Part shown: positions 19,403-27,076 of the stretch, piece by piece
Position numbering within the stretch: the stretch's first letter is position 1
How the letters are laid out: the number at the start of each line of letters is the position of its first letter
NCBI RefSeq assembly: GCF_001650715.1
Contig: NZ_LWQT01000109.1
Coordinates: forward strand, 62,001-126,000
Length of the DNA stretch: 64,000 nucleotides
DNA from: Paramagnetospirillum marisnigri
GTDB lineage: Bacteria > Pseudomonadota > Alphaproteobacteria > Rhodospirillales > Magnetospirillaceae
Reading direction: 5' to 3'
Program-made: the position numbers and the translations under genes
Notes under the pieces: generated by a model
What the model saw: the letters and a program-made list of their open reading frames with translations, nothing else
Databases searched by the model: none
Told to the model about the DNA's origin: nothing

Positions 19403-20262
19403 GCGCCGCCAGCATGGATCACCCCCTCGCCGCCGAGGGCCACAGCCCGCCCGCCACCGCCGCCATGGCCGAGGTGGTGGTGGAGCGCTGGTGCGCCGGC
19501 ATCGCCGAGGACGGGCTGGACTGGGCCGCCGCCGAGCTGCCGGTCAGCCTGGACTATAACGGCCTGTCCCATGCGGTGATGCTGGCCTCGCCCGCGGACC
19601 TGGAAGACTTCGCCCTGGGCTTCAGCCTGACCGAGGCCATCGTGACACGGCCGGGCGACATCCTGGACCTGAGCGTCTCCACCGTCGCCAACGGAATCAG
19701 GGTCGAGATGCGCATTCCCGAGCGCCGCTTCCACGCCCTGAAGCAGCGACGGCGCTCGCTGGCCGGGCGCACCGGCTGTGGCTTGTGCGGCACCGAAAGC
19801 CTGGCCCAGGTGTTCCGCCCCATGGCCCCGGTGCGCAGCCGCGCCAGCCTGGAGCCCCAGGCCATCCAGCGCGGCTTCGTCGATCTGGCCGCCGCCCAGG
19901 ATCTGCAACGCTGGACCGGCGCCACCCACGCCGCAGGATGGATCGACGCCCAGGGCCGAATGTCGCTATCGCGCGAGGATGTGGGCCGTCACAACGCCCT
20001 GGACAAGCTGATCGGCGCCCTGGCCGCCCGGGGAGAGGATTTGGGGAGCGGCGCGGTGGTGATCACCAGCCGCGCCAGTTCGGAAATGGTGCAAAAGGCC
20101 GCCAGCGTCGGCATCGGCATCCTGGCCGCCATCAGCGCCCCGACCCTGACCGCCATCGAACTGGCCCGCGATCTCGACCTGACCCTGCTGGGATTCGCCC
20201 GCCAGAACCGCCACGTCCTCTATGCCGGGCCGCAGCGCATCCGCCGGGGAGAGCCGTCATGA
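19399..20262 (+). CDS. fdhD: FdhD-family molybdoenzyme sulfurtransferase
   Basis: The protein has 287 residues. The key cysteine pair is C127 and C130 in CGLCG, and the family blocks DFALGFSLTEAIV, REDVGRHNALDKLIG and TSRASSEMVQKAA are present. FdhD moves sulfur from a cysteine desulfurase to the bis-molybdopterin-guanine cofactor and is known for activating formate dehydrogenases. Here it overlaps padB and padC by 4 bp each, so it is made with the PadBCD complex and probably sulfurates its cofactor (inference). No formate dehydrogenase is nearby. Confidence 0.9.
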   Translation: MSAASMDHPLAAEGHSPPATAAMAEVVVERWCAGIAEDGLDWAAAELPVSLDYNGLSHAVMLASPADLEDFALGFSLTEAIVTRPGDILDLSVSTVANGIRVEMRIPERRFHALKQRRRSLAGRTGCGLCGTESLAQVFRPMAPVRSRASLEPQAIQRGFVDLAAAQDLQRWTGATHAAGWIDAQGRMSLSREDVGRHNALDKLIGALAARGEDLGSGAVVITSRASSEMVQKAASVGIGILAAISAPTLTAIELARDLDLTLLGFARQNRHVLYAGPQRIRRGEPS

Positions 20263-20912
20263 CCCGCTATGTCATGGTCGCCGATCTGCGCCGCTGCGTC
20301 GGCTGCCAGACCTGCACCGCGTCGTGCAAGGAGACCAACGGCACGCCCCCCGGCGTGCAATGGCGCCGCGTCCTCGACCTGGAAGCGGGGGACTATCCCG
20401 AGGTCAGCCGGGTTTTCGTCCCCACCGGCTGCCAGCATTGCGACCAGCCCCCCTGCGCCGAGGTCTGCCCGTCGACCGCCACCGCCAAGCGCGCCGATGG
20501 GCTGGTGACCATCGACTACGATATCTGCATCGGCTGCGGCTATTGCGCCATCTCGTGTCCCTACGAGGCCCGCTACAAGGTGGATTCGGCCCAGTTCGCC
20601 TATGGCGGATCGGCGGTGGACAGCGAACGGATCAAGTTCGACCCGGCCAGGATCGGCGTCGCCACCAAATGCACCTTCTGCATCGACCGCATCGATAGCG
20701 GGGTGGCGGCGGGCAAGCTGCCCGGCCGCGACCCCGAGGCCACCCCCGCCTGCGTCAATGCCTGCCTGTCGGGGGCGCTTCGCTTCGGCGATCTGCATGA
20801 CAAGGACAGCGCGGTCACCCGCCTGATCGCCGAGAACCAGTGGTTCCGCATGCATGAGGACGAGGGCACCGGACCGGGCTTCTATTACCTGTGGGACAAG
20901 GAACAGCCATGA
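20259..20912 (+). CDS. padC: Phenylacetyl-CoA:acceptor oxidoreductase, iron-sulfur subunit
   Basis: The protein has 217 residues and four [4Fe-4S] motifs of the DmsB/PhsB type: C13/C16/C19/C23, C58/C61/C66/C70, C90/C93/C96/C100, and CTFC with a later CVNAC. It should carry electrons from PadB to the membrane subunit PadD. It overlaps fdhD and padD by 4 bp each. Alone it could belong to several molybdoenzymes; the assignment rests on the operon. Confidence 0.87.
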   Translation: MTRYVMVADLRRCVGCQTCTASCKETNGTPPGVQWRRVLDLEAGDYPEVSRVFVPTGCQHCDQPPCAEVCPSTATAKRADGLVTIDYDICIGCGYCAISCPYEARYKVDSAQFAYGGSAVDSERIKFDPARIGVATKCTFCIDRIDSGVAAGKLPGRDPEATPACVNACLSGALRFGDLHDKDSAVTRLIAENQWFRMHEDEGTGPGFYYLWDKEQP

Positions 20913-21751
20913 AACAGATCAACACCGCCAAGCGGCAGCGCTTCTGGGACCTGCGGGCGGCGGGCAACTTCATCGGCGGCGGCACCGGCACCGGAATGCT
21001 GCTGGGCGCGGTGGCGGCCTCGGTCCTGGGCCTGGACATCACCATCCCCCTGGTGGTCGGCCTGGGCTTCGTCATGGCGGGCCTGTCCCTGGTCTGGCTG
21101 GAGATCGGCAAGCCCTGGCGGGCGCTGAATGTCTTCTTCCATCCCCAGACATCGTGGATGACCCGCGAAGGCATCCTGGCCGGGCCGCTGGCGCTGGCCA
21201 CCGCCGGATATGTGCTGTTCGGTCCCCCTGTCCTGCTGCCCGTCATCGCGGGGCTGGCCGCCGGATTCCTGTACTGCCAGGCCCGCATCCTGCGCGCGGC
21301 GCGGGGCATCCCCGCCTGGAAGCATCCCCGCTCCCTGCCGCTGATCGTCGTGACCGGCCTGGCCGAGGGCAGCGGCCTGCTCCTGCTATTGGTCTCGCCA
21401 CCCCCCATCCTGATCATCGCCGCCCTGGCGGCGGGTCTGGCGCGCGAGGTGGCGCTGGCCGCCTATCTCAAGGGGCTGGCCAAGGATGGCGCCCCCCAGG
21501 CCAGCCAGGAGGTGTTCACCGCCCGTCCCGCCCGGCTGGCGCGTCAGGCGGGCTGGGCCGGTCTAGCGCTGCTGGCCGTGGCGTTCGCGTTCGATCTGGG
21601 AGCGATGGCGGCGGCCGGGGGCGTGCTGTCGGCCGCCTCGGGTTGGGGATTGAAGGCCTTGCTGGTGACCCGCGCCGCCTTTACCAGGGGGCCGCGCATC
21701 ACCCATACCCCGGTGCGCGGGCGGGGCCTCAGCCGGGTGGTCGAGGCCTAA
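20909..21751 (+). CDS. padD: Phenylacetyl-CoA:acceptor oxidoreductase, membrane anchor subunit
   Basis: The protein has 280 residues and about eight hydrophobic helices, resembling DmsC/NrfD-type anchors. It starts RFWDLRAAGNFIGGGTGTG, and KPWRALNVFFHPQTSWMTREG is a conserved DmsC-like block. It probably fixes PadBC to the cytoplasmic membrane and passes electrons to quinone. The ATG overlaps the padC stop. It ends the padB-fdhD-padC-padD operon and overlaps the convergent MBL-hemerythrin gene by 4 bp. Confidence 0.84.
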   Translation: MKQINTAKRQRFWDLRAAGNFIGGGTGTGMLLGAVAASVLGLDITIPLVVGLGFVMAGLSLVWLEIGKPWRALNVFFHPQTSWMTREGILAGPLALATAGYVLFGPPVLLPVIAGLAAGFLYCQARILRAARGIPAWKHPRSLPLIVVTGLAEGSGLLLLLVSPPPILIIAALAAGLAREVALAAYLKGLAKDGAPQASQEVFTARPARLARQAGWAGLALLAVAFAFDLGAMAAAGGVLSAASGWGLKALLVTRAAFTRGPRITHTPVRGRGLSRVVEA

Positions 21752-24375
21752 TACAATCCCTTGGAATTGAGGAAGACAGCGGCGCGGTGATCGTCGGACA
21801 GGGTGTGGCCGACGATCCATTCCTGCAGGAAGGTGAGAATCTCCACCTCGCTGTAGCCCAGTCCCTTGGCGATGGACTCCTGCATCTCCTCAAGCTGTTG
21901 CATCAGCTTGGCATGGCGCGATCGATGGCCGGGCAAATCAGGATATTTGTAGCGGATCATCAATCCCTCTTCCTCGCCGAAATGGAAGCGGGCGTATTCA
22001 CACAGCAGCCCCATGTTTTCCGCCACATCGGCGTGGGGCGAACGCCGCTCCATCAGATCGAGCACGGAATTGGCGATCTCGAACAGACGGCGATGATGGG
22101 CGTCGATGCGCTGCACCCCCACTGAATACTCGTCATGCCATTTGATCAGCACCCGGGCATGCTCGCCCGCCTCGACCATGGCGCGCGAGCGCTTGGTGCT
22201 GGCCTCGAACAACTTCCAACGCACCGAGGGAATGTCACGCAGGGAATGGGCAGGAACCTTGAACACCTCGCAGGGCTCCAGACTGCGAATCCGCAGCAGG
22301 CTGGGGGTATTGAAGATCGCGGTTTCCTCGCCGAAGAAGTCGCCGCTTTTCAGGGTCTCGAACATATGGTCGCCGAGGAAACGCCCGGCGCTGCCCGACT
22401 TGATCATCCCCACCATATCGTTGCCGACATCGATCACCTCGTCGGCCTTGATCGTGCAGGTGCTGATCGACTGGGCGATGCGGTTCAGAGACTTGGACGA
22501 CACCACTTCGCCGAACAGACTGGTGCGCATCAGGAATTCGCGATGCTCCACCAGCCGCGAGACACCATGGAAAACGTCGTTGCGCCGCACGAATTCGGAA
22601 TACAGCGAACAGGGAATAGCCAGCGCCTGCACGAAACTGGCGGCGCGATAGGTCTCGGACGCGGCGGCGCCGAACAGGCCGGACAACTCGCCGATCAAGG
22701 CCCCCGCCGAGAGCACGGAACGCATCTCGATCTCGATGGGGATCATCTCGACACTGCCAGACAGCAGCAGATAGATCTGGTCGTTGACCAACCTTTCCTT
22801 CACCAGGATGGTGCCGGGATTGAAGGTTACCACCGGGTTGTTCAGCAATACCCGGATCTGGTGGCGGGGAATGCCGGGGAAATAAGCATCCAGCGCCTCA
22901 TAGGCATAGGGCCAGATGAAATCGTGGTTGGACGGGATCAGGACATCCATGGTGCCGAACGAGGCCGACGAGCCGATGGCCTTCTGGGCCCGGGTATTGC
23001 GCTGCGAGGTATGGGCCAGGATGATCTTGCCCGAGGCGTCGTCGCGGAAATCATAGGCGTCGCCATGGATCATGCCGCCGCCCACGTCGATCTTCTTCAC
23101 ATCGGCCGGTTCGGAATAATCCTTGATGACCTGCTCATACATGGCCTGGCTGATGCCCGGCACCTTGGGATCCTCGGTGATGAACCCCTGCAACACCGAC
23201 AACCGCGCGATATCGGCCATATGGCAATAAGTGCGGTAGCCGTTCTCCCACATGGCGCGGAAACGCATGATGGTGGTTTCCACCGGATGGGGCGAGAAAA
23301 CCGGCATCACCTCCAGCCCCTCGATATGGTTCCACTCCCCCTCGGTCAGTTCACAGACGTCGAAATAATCGCCGAACGCCTCTTCCTCGATGGACAGCAG
23401 GGCCGCAACCTTCTTGGCCACCGAGGCCTTCACCAGCGGTGAGGCGTAGTATTTCAGCTTGTGGTCCGAACGGATCAGGGTGGTCAGTCCGGCGAAGTGG
23501 TCGTCGTGGGAATGGGTATGGAAGATACCTTCGATCTCGTTGACGCCGATCCCCAGCGCGTTGAGCGAGTAAAGGATGTTTGGCCCGGCATCCACCAGAT
23601 AGACCTTGCCCTGGAACATCAGGATCGAGGCCATGCTGGGACGGTTGATGTCCCAGCCATCCCCCTCGCCGCAATGGATCACCGCGAAATACTCGCGACG
23701 CAGGCGATAGAAGCCAAGGGGATAAGGCGCCTCATAGGTCTCGAACGACGGCAGGTTCAAATCCACCACCGCCGTCTCGCCCTGATAGGAAAACTCGAAG
23801 ACGTTGAACAGCATGCGCCGCACATGCACCCCGTTGCGAATCTCCACCGGGTCGGTGTCCACCACCAAAGTGTCCAGCAGATCACCGGGATGGCGGATTT
23901 GGCCGAAGGCGAAGCGCAGCTTCATCCGCATCAGCTCGCGGGCCCGTTCGGGCGTCGCCCCCGCCTCGATGATCTCCTCCTCGGTGACCAGCCCGTAATT
24001 GCCGCGATAGATGTACTGCATCTGGGCCTGGACCTGATCGGCACTGCCGATCAGCAAGGGCTTGCAGCCAGTGTTTCCCGGGTGGTTAGGCAGGATCATG
24101 CCCTGGCGATAGAGCATCTGCAGCACCGGAAACTCCGCCAGATTGGAGAAGTTGCCGTTCTGCACCATGGCATCGGACAGCAAGATGGCGTTGGGGCCGG
24201 TCTCGAATGGCACGCCATTGGACTCGGTCGAGACGATCAGTCCCCGCTTCATCAGATGCTTGACCGCATCGGCGGGACAGCCGCAGAGAATAAAGACCCC
24301 GGCCTGAGGAGCCTCGATCCACCAGACGCCGGTGGTTACTTCGATCTTACGCAGCAGCGGCACCCGCTCCTCCAA
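21748..24375 (-). CDS. MBL-fold / double cNMP-binding / hemerythrin fusion protein
   Basis: The product has 875 residues with an unusual set of domains. Residues about 190-500 form a metallo-beta-lactamase fold with T-H288-S-H290-D-D-H293 and further histidines at 363, 385, 455 and 484. Two cyclic-nucleotide-binding-like domains follow, at about 510-610 (GALIGELSGLFG, RAAS) and 630-720 (GDFFGEETAIF); the second lacks the usual phosphate-cassette arginine. Residues about 745-870 are a bacteriohemerythrin with all likely iron ligands (H761, H798, E802, H817, H821, H857, D862). It may sense O2 or NO and gate a metal hydrolase. The start is uncertain: TTG at 24375 is the best in-frame option, and the first ATG is at residue 42. 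Confidence 0.82.
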   Translation of the reverse strand: MEERVPLLRKIEVTTGVWWIEAPQAGVFILCGCPADAVKHLMKRGLIVSTESNGVPFETGPNAILLSDAMVQNGNFSNLAEFPVLQMLYRQGMILPNHPGNTGCKPLLIGSADQVQAQMQYIYRGNYGLVTEEEIIEAGATPERARELMRMKLRFAFGQIRHPGDLLDTLVVDTDPVEIRNGVHVRRMLFNVFEFSYQGETAVVDLNLPSFETYEAPYPLGFYRLRREYFAVIHCGEGDGWDINRPSMASILMFQGKVYLVDAGPNILYSLNALGIGVNEIEGIFHTHSHDDHFAGLTTLIRSDHKLKYYASPLVKASVAKKVAALLSIEEEAFGDYFDVCELTEGEWNHIEGLEVMPVFSPHPVETTIMRFRAMWENGYRTYCHMADIARLSVLQGFITEDPKVPGISQAMYEQVIKDYSEPADVKKIDVGGGMIHGDAYDFRDDASGKIILAHTSQRNTRAQKAIGSSASFGTMDVLIPSNHDFIWPYAYEALDAYFPGIPRHQIRVLLNNPVVTFNPGTILVKERLVNDQIYLLLSGSVEMIPIEIEMRSVLSAGALIGELSGLFGAAASETYRAASFVQALAIPCSLYSEFVRRNDVFHGVSRLVEHREFLMRTSLFGEVVSSKSLNRIAQSISTCTIKADEVIDVGNDMVGMIKSGSAGRFLGDHMFETLKSGDFFGEETAIFNTPSLLRIRSLEPCEVFKVPAHSLRDIPSVRWKLFEASTKRSRAMVEAGEHARVLIKWHDEYSVGVQRIDAHHRRLFEIANSVLDLMERRSPHADVAENMGLLCEYARFHFGEEEGLMIRYKYPDLPGHRSRHAKLMQQLEEMQESIAKGLGYSEVEILTFLQEWIVGHTLSDDHRAAVFLNSKGLY

Positions 24376-24509
24376 GCATGGCGGCGAAGAAGTGACGATC
24401 CCGCAAAGGGTTCCCGCCCATCCGGTTACGTCATTCTACCTATATATCACGGGAGCGTTAACGAAACACCCACTCTCCGAAGGATAGATCGCTACTAAAT
24501 TGCGAGGAT

Positions 24510-24683
24510 TCAAGGCGCTGCGGATGCCGTTCGCGTCGGGGCCGAGCGCAGGTCGACCAAACCTACGGCAGGGGAGAACACCACGGTGATGGCAAGGGCA
24601 AGGCCGCATACAAGGGCAAGGAGCAAACGACGCCCCAACTCTCCGCGATGCGCGTCCGTGGCGACACTCTCAAGGCTGTTCAT
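24510..24683 (-). CDS. Hypothetical small single-helix membrane protein
   Basis: This is a 57-codon frame from ATG to TGA. A charged N-terminus is followed by one hydrophobic segment (LLLALVCGLALAITVVFSP) and a short tail. It fills the otherwise empty 528-bp gap between the MBL-hemerythrin gene and padE. The Shine-Dalgarno sequence is weak. I do not recognise a family. It is plausible as a gene because of its composition and position, but not proven. Confidence 0.4.
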   Translation of the reverse strand: MNSLESVATDAHRGELGRRLLLALVCGLALAITVVFSPAVGLVDLRSAPTRTASAAP

Positions 24684-24767
24684 TGACCCGCACCCTATCC
24701 CAAAGGATTAGAAACTATACGTTGGGCGCAAAGATGGCGTTTTTTCCCGTCCAGGTCCATCCTTTTT

Positions 24768-24809
24768 TGTATCGCACTCACGAGGCTGCAGACCATCGAA
24801 AGCGATACA
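24768..24809. promoter_or_regulatory. Inverted repeat upstream of padE
   Basis: TGTATCGC (24768-24775) and GCGATACA (24802-24809) are perfect 8-bp arms, 34 bp centre to centre, in the AT-rich leader of the padEFGHI operon. GATACA also occurs upstream of the PaaX-type gene (15393-15398). It is a candidate operator, perhaps of that regulator. Further down, GCCGGA/TCCGGC (24863-24883) could form a hairpin in the padE leader. Confidence 0.4.
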
Positions 24810-24903
24810 GATTTTAGCTTTGACTTCCAAATATGTAATTATGTACCTTAATACCTAATTAGGCCGGACGCCAATGATCCGGCAAGAGGGAGGATGAGAA
24901 GGC

Positions 24904-25476
24904 ATGCACGAAGTACGCCTTCATGGTCGGGGCGGCCAGGGTGCCGTCCTGGCTTCGGCCATACTTGCCGCCGCCTTGGTGGAGGAAGGCCGACACGTCA
25001 TGGCCATCCCGGCCTTCGGCTTCGAACGCCGCGGCGCCCCGGTGGTGGCCTTCTTGCGTCTTTCCGATACGGAAATTCGCCGGGTCACCAATATCTATGC
25101 GCCGGATATCGTGGTGGTGATCGATCCGACCGTCGCTCGCGCCGTCGATGTCTATGCGGGCATGCCCATGGGCGGCACCCTGGTGATGGCCACCAGCAAG
25201 CACGCCGACGAGTTGGTGCTTCCCCCCCATCTCGGCAAGGTGGCGGTGTGCAATGCCATCCATATCGCCATGGACATCTTCAAGCGCCAGATCACCAACA
25301 CCATCATGCTGGGCGCCTTCGCCAAGGCCACCGGTCTGGTCTCGGTGGCATCGCTGGAACATGCCCTGGCCGAGACCGATTTCCGCGACGCCGGGCTGCG
25401 CCAGAATATCGAGGCGGTGCGACGCGGCTATGAAGAGACCACCGTTGTCACCCTGGGCAAGGAACAGGCGGCATGA
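24904..25476 (+). CDS. padE: Phenylglyoxylate dehydrogenase, gamma subunit
   Basis: The protein has 190 residues of the 2-oxoacid:acceptor oxidoreductase gamma family. It begins EVRLHGRGGQGAVLASAILAAAL and has AFGFERRGAPVVAF. It forms part of the thiamine-diphosphate enzyme that converts phenylglyoxylate and CoA to benzoyl-CoA and CO2. The gene order gamma-delta-alpha-FAD subunit-beta is the padEFGHI order of denitrifying phenylacetate degraders. GGGAGGATGAGAAGGC precedes the ATG. The gene overlaps padF by 4 bp. Confidence 0.9.
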   Translation: MHEVRLHGRGGQGAVLASAILAAALVEEGRHVMAIPAFGFERRGAPVVAFLRLSDTEIRRVTNIYAPDIVVVIDPTVARAVDVYAGMPMGGTLVMATSKHADELVLPPHLGKVAVCNAIHIAMDIFKRQITNTIMLGAFAKATGLVSVASLEHALAETDFRDAGLRQNIEAVRRGYEETTVVTLGKEQAA

Positions 25477-25754
25477 GCTCCCCCACCACCATCCGCAACG
25501 CCCCCGACAATCTCTGTCCCATCGCCACCGAATACACCACCATGCTGACCGGCGACTGGCGGGCGATGCGGCCGGTGGTGGACCGCGACCGCTGCGTCAA
25601 ATGCGCCACCTGCTGGCTGTATTGCCCGGTGCAGTGCATCCATGAGCGTCCGACCTGGTTCGACGTCAATTACGACACCTGCAAGGGCTGCGGCATCTGC
25701 GCCGAGGAATGCCCCCATCGCGCCATCGCCATGGTCGAAGAGACGGAGGGCTGA
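25473..25754 (+). CDS. padF: Phenylglyoxylate dehydrogenase, delta (ferredoxin-like) subunit
   Basis: The protein has 93 residues with two [4Fe-4S] motifs, CVKCATCWLYCPVQC and CKGCGICAEECPH. It passes electrons from the thiamine-diphosphate site toward the other iron-sulfur and FAD subunits. It overlaps padE (ATGA). It is separated from padG by a 111-bp gap holding a structured insert, while most other gene junctions in the operon are tight. Confidence 0.9.
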   Translation: MSSPTTIRNAPDNLCPIATEYTTMLTGDWRAMRPVVDRDRCVKCATCWLYCPVQCIHERPTWFDVNYDTCKGCGICAEECPHRAIAMVEETEG

Positions 25755-25755
25755 G

Positions 25756-25874
25756 ATGAGCAAGGCGAAGCCGACCGAAGGGAGTTGCGGGCAAGGCCCG
25801 GCGCGCCTCGTGGCGCGAAAGCCAAGCGAACGGAGTTCGCGCCCGGCAACTGAGGGACATAAATCATGAGCAAG
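25756..25874. repeat. Structured palindromic insert between padF and padG with 9-bp flanking repeats
   Basis: ATGAGCAAG occurs at 25756-25764 and again at 25866-25874, where it forms the padG start. Removing one copy plus the DNA between would restore a tight padF-padG junction. Inside are three stems: AGTTGCGGGC/GCCCGGCAACT (25783-25851, one mismatch), CGCGCC-TCGT-GGCGCG (25802-25817) and GCGAAC-GGA-GTTCGC (25826-25840). Two imperfect direct copies of about 27 bp begin at 25766 and 25815. This looks like a non-autonomous mobile or REP-type element. Confidence 0.6.
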
Positions 25875-27068
25875 ACCATCGTCTGCGACGGCAACGAAGC
25901 GGCGGCCTGGGGCGCCTGCCTCTCTCGCCCCGATATGGTGGCGGTCTACCCCATCACGCCGCAAAGCTCGCTGGTGGAGTATCTGGCCAAGTTCATCGCC
26001 GAGGGCAAGATGGACGCCGATCTGATGGATGTGGAGGGCGAGCACTCGGTGCTGTCCGTGCTGCACGGCGCCTGCCTGGCCGGGGCGCGGACCTATTCCG
26101 CCACCTCGGCCCAGGGGCTGGCCTATATGTTCGAGCCCTATTTCCGCACGCCGGGCCTGCGCCTGCCCATGGTGGTGTCGCTGGTCACCCGCGACGCGGT
26201 GTCGCCCACCTGCGTCTGGGGCGGCCAGCAGGACGCCATGACGGTGAAGGAAGTCGGCTGGATCCATATGTATTGCGAGACCCAGCAGGAAATCTGCGAC
26301 ACCATCCCCATCGCCTACAAGGTGGCCGAGCATCCCGACGTGATGCTGCCGGTCAACGTCAATCACGACGGCAACTACCTGTCCTATGGCGTGGCGCGGG
26401 TGGAGCTGCCCGACCAGGCGGTGGTGGATGCCTTCCTGGGCGAGAAGGACGTCAACTGGCATGCCTGCCTTGACCCGGAACGCCCCATGGCGGTGGACCC
26501 GCTGACCGGCGGCGCCGGCGGTGTCGGACCGGCCACCTTCGTGCGCTACCGCAAGGGCATCTGCGCCGGCATGCAGTCGGCTCTCTCCATCATCGAGGAA
26601 GCCCATGCCGATTGGGGGCGCCGCACCGGCCGGTACTGGTCGCCGCTGATCGAGGAATACCGCATGGAGGACGCCGAGACCGCCCTGGTCACCATCGGCT
26701 CCATGACCGGCGCCGCCAAGGATGCGGTGGACGAGGCCCGCCTGGATGGCCACCGCATAGGACTGGTGAAAATCAAGACCTTCCGCCCCTTCCCGATCCA
26801 GCGCATCGCCAAGGCGCTGTCCAAGGTCAAGGCGGTGGGCGTGGTGGACCGCGCCGTCAATTTCGGCTGGAACTCCGGCCCGGTGTTCCAGGAAGTGCTG
26901 GGCGCGCTTTACCACCTGCCCCAACGCATTCCCGCCATGAGCTTCATCGGCGGCTTGGCCGGAGCCGATATCACCGTCGAGCATTTCGCCAGCGCCATCG
27001 ACCGCACCTTGCGGCTGGCGGCGGGCGAGATGGCAACCGCGCCGGTCTGGCTGAACGAGAACGATTGA
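25866..27068 (+). CDS. padG: Phenylglyoxylate dehydrogenase, alpha subunit
   Basis: The protein has 400 residues of the pyruvate:ferredoxin oxidoreductase alpha (pyrimidine-binding) family. Conserved parts are GNEAAAWGACLSRPDMVAVYPITPQSS, EGEHSVLSVLHGACLAGAR and SAQGLAYMFEP. With PadI it forms the thiamine-diphosphate active site that decarboxylates phenylglyoxylate. Its start codon lies in the second copy of the 9-bp repeat flanking the padF-padG insert, so the insert may have changed its translation signals (GAGGGACATAAATC precedes the ATG). Confidence 0.9.
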   Translation: MSKTIVCDGNEAAAWGACLSRPDMVAVYPITPQSSLVEYLAKFIAEGKMDADLMDVEGEHSVLSVLHGACLAGARTYSATSAQGLAYMFEPYFRTPGLRLPMVVSLVTRDAVSPTCVWGGQQDAMTVKEVGWIHMYCETQQEICDTIPIAYKVAEHPDVMLPVNVNHDGNYLSYGVARVELPDQAVVDAFLGEKDVNWHACLDPERPMAVDPLTGGAGGVGPATFVRYRKGICAGMQSALSIIEEAHADWGRRTGRYWSPLIEEYRMEDAETALVTIGSMTGAAKDAVDEARLDGHRIGLVKIKTFRPFPIQRIAKALSKVKAVGVVDRAVNFGWNSGPVFQEVLGALYHLPQRIPAMSFIGGLAGADITVEHFASAIDRTLRLAAGEMATAPVWLNEND

Positions 27069-27076
27069 GGTCAAGC

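Noticed and set aside
25642-25869. Frame across the end of padF and the structured insert
   Set aside because: It only reads padF in another frame and the palindromic insert; no protein features.
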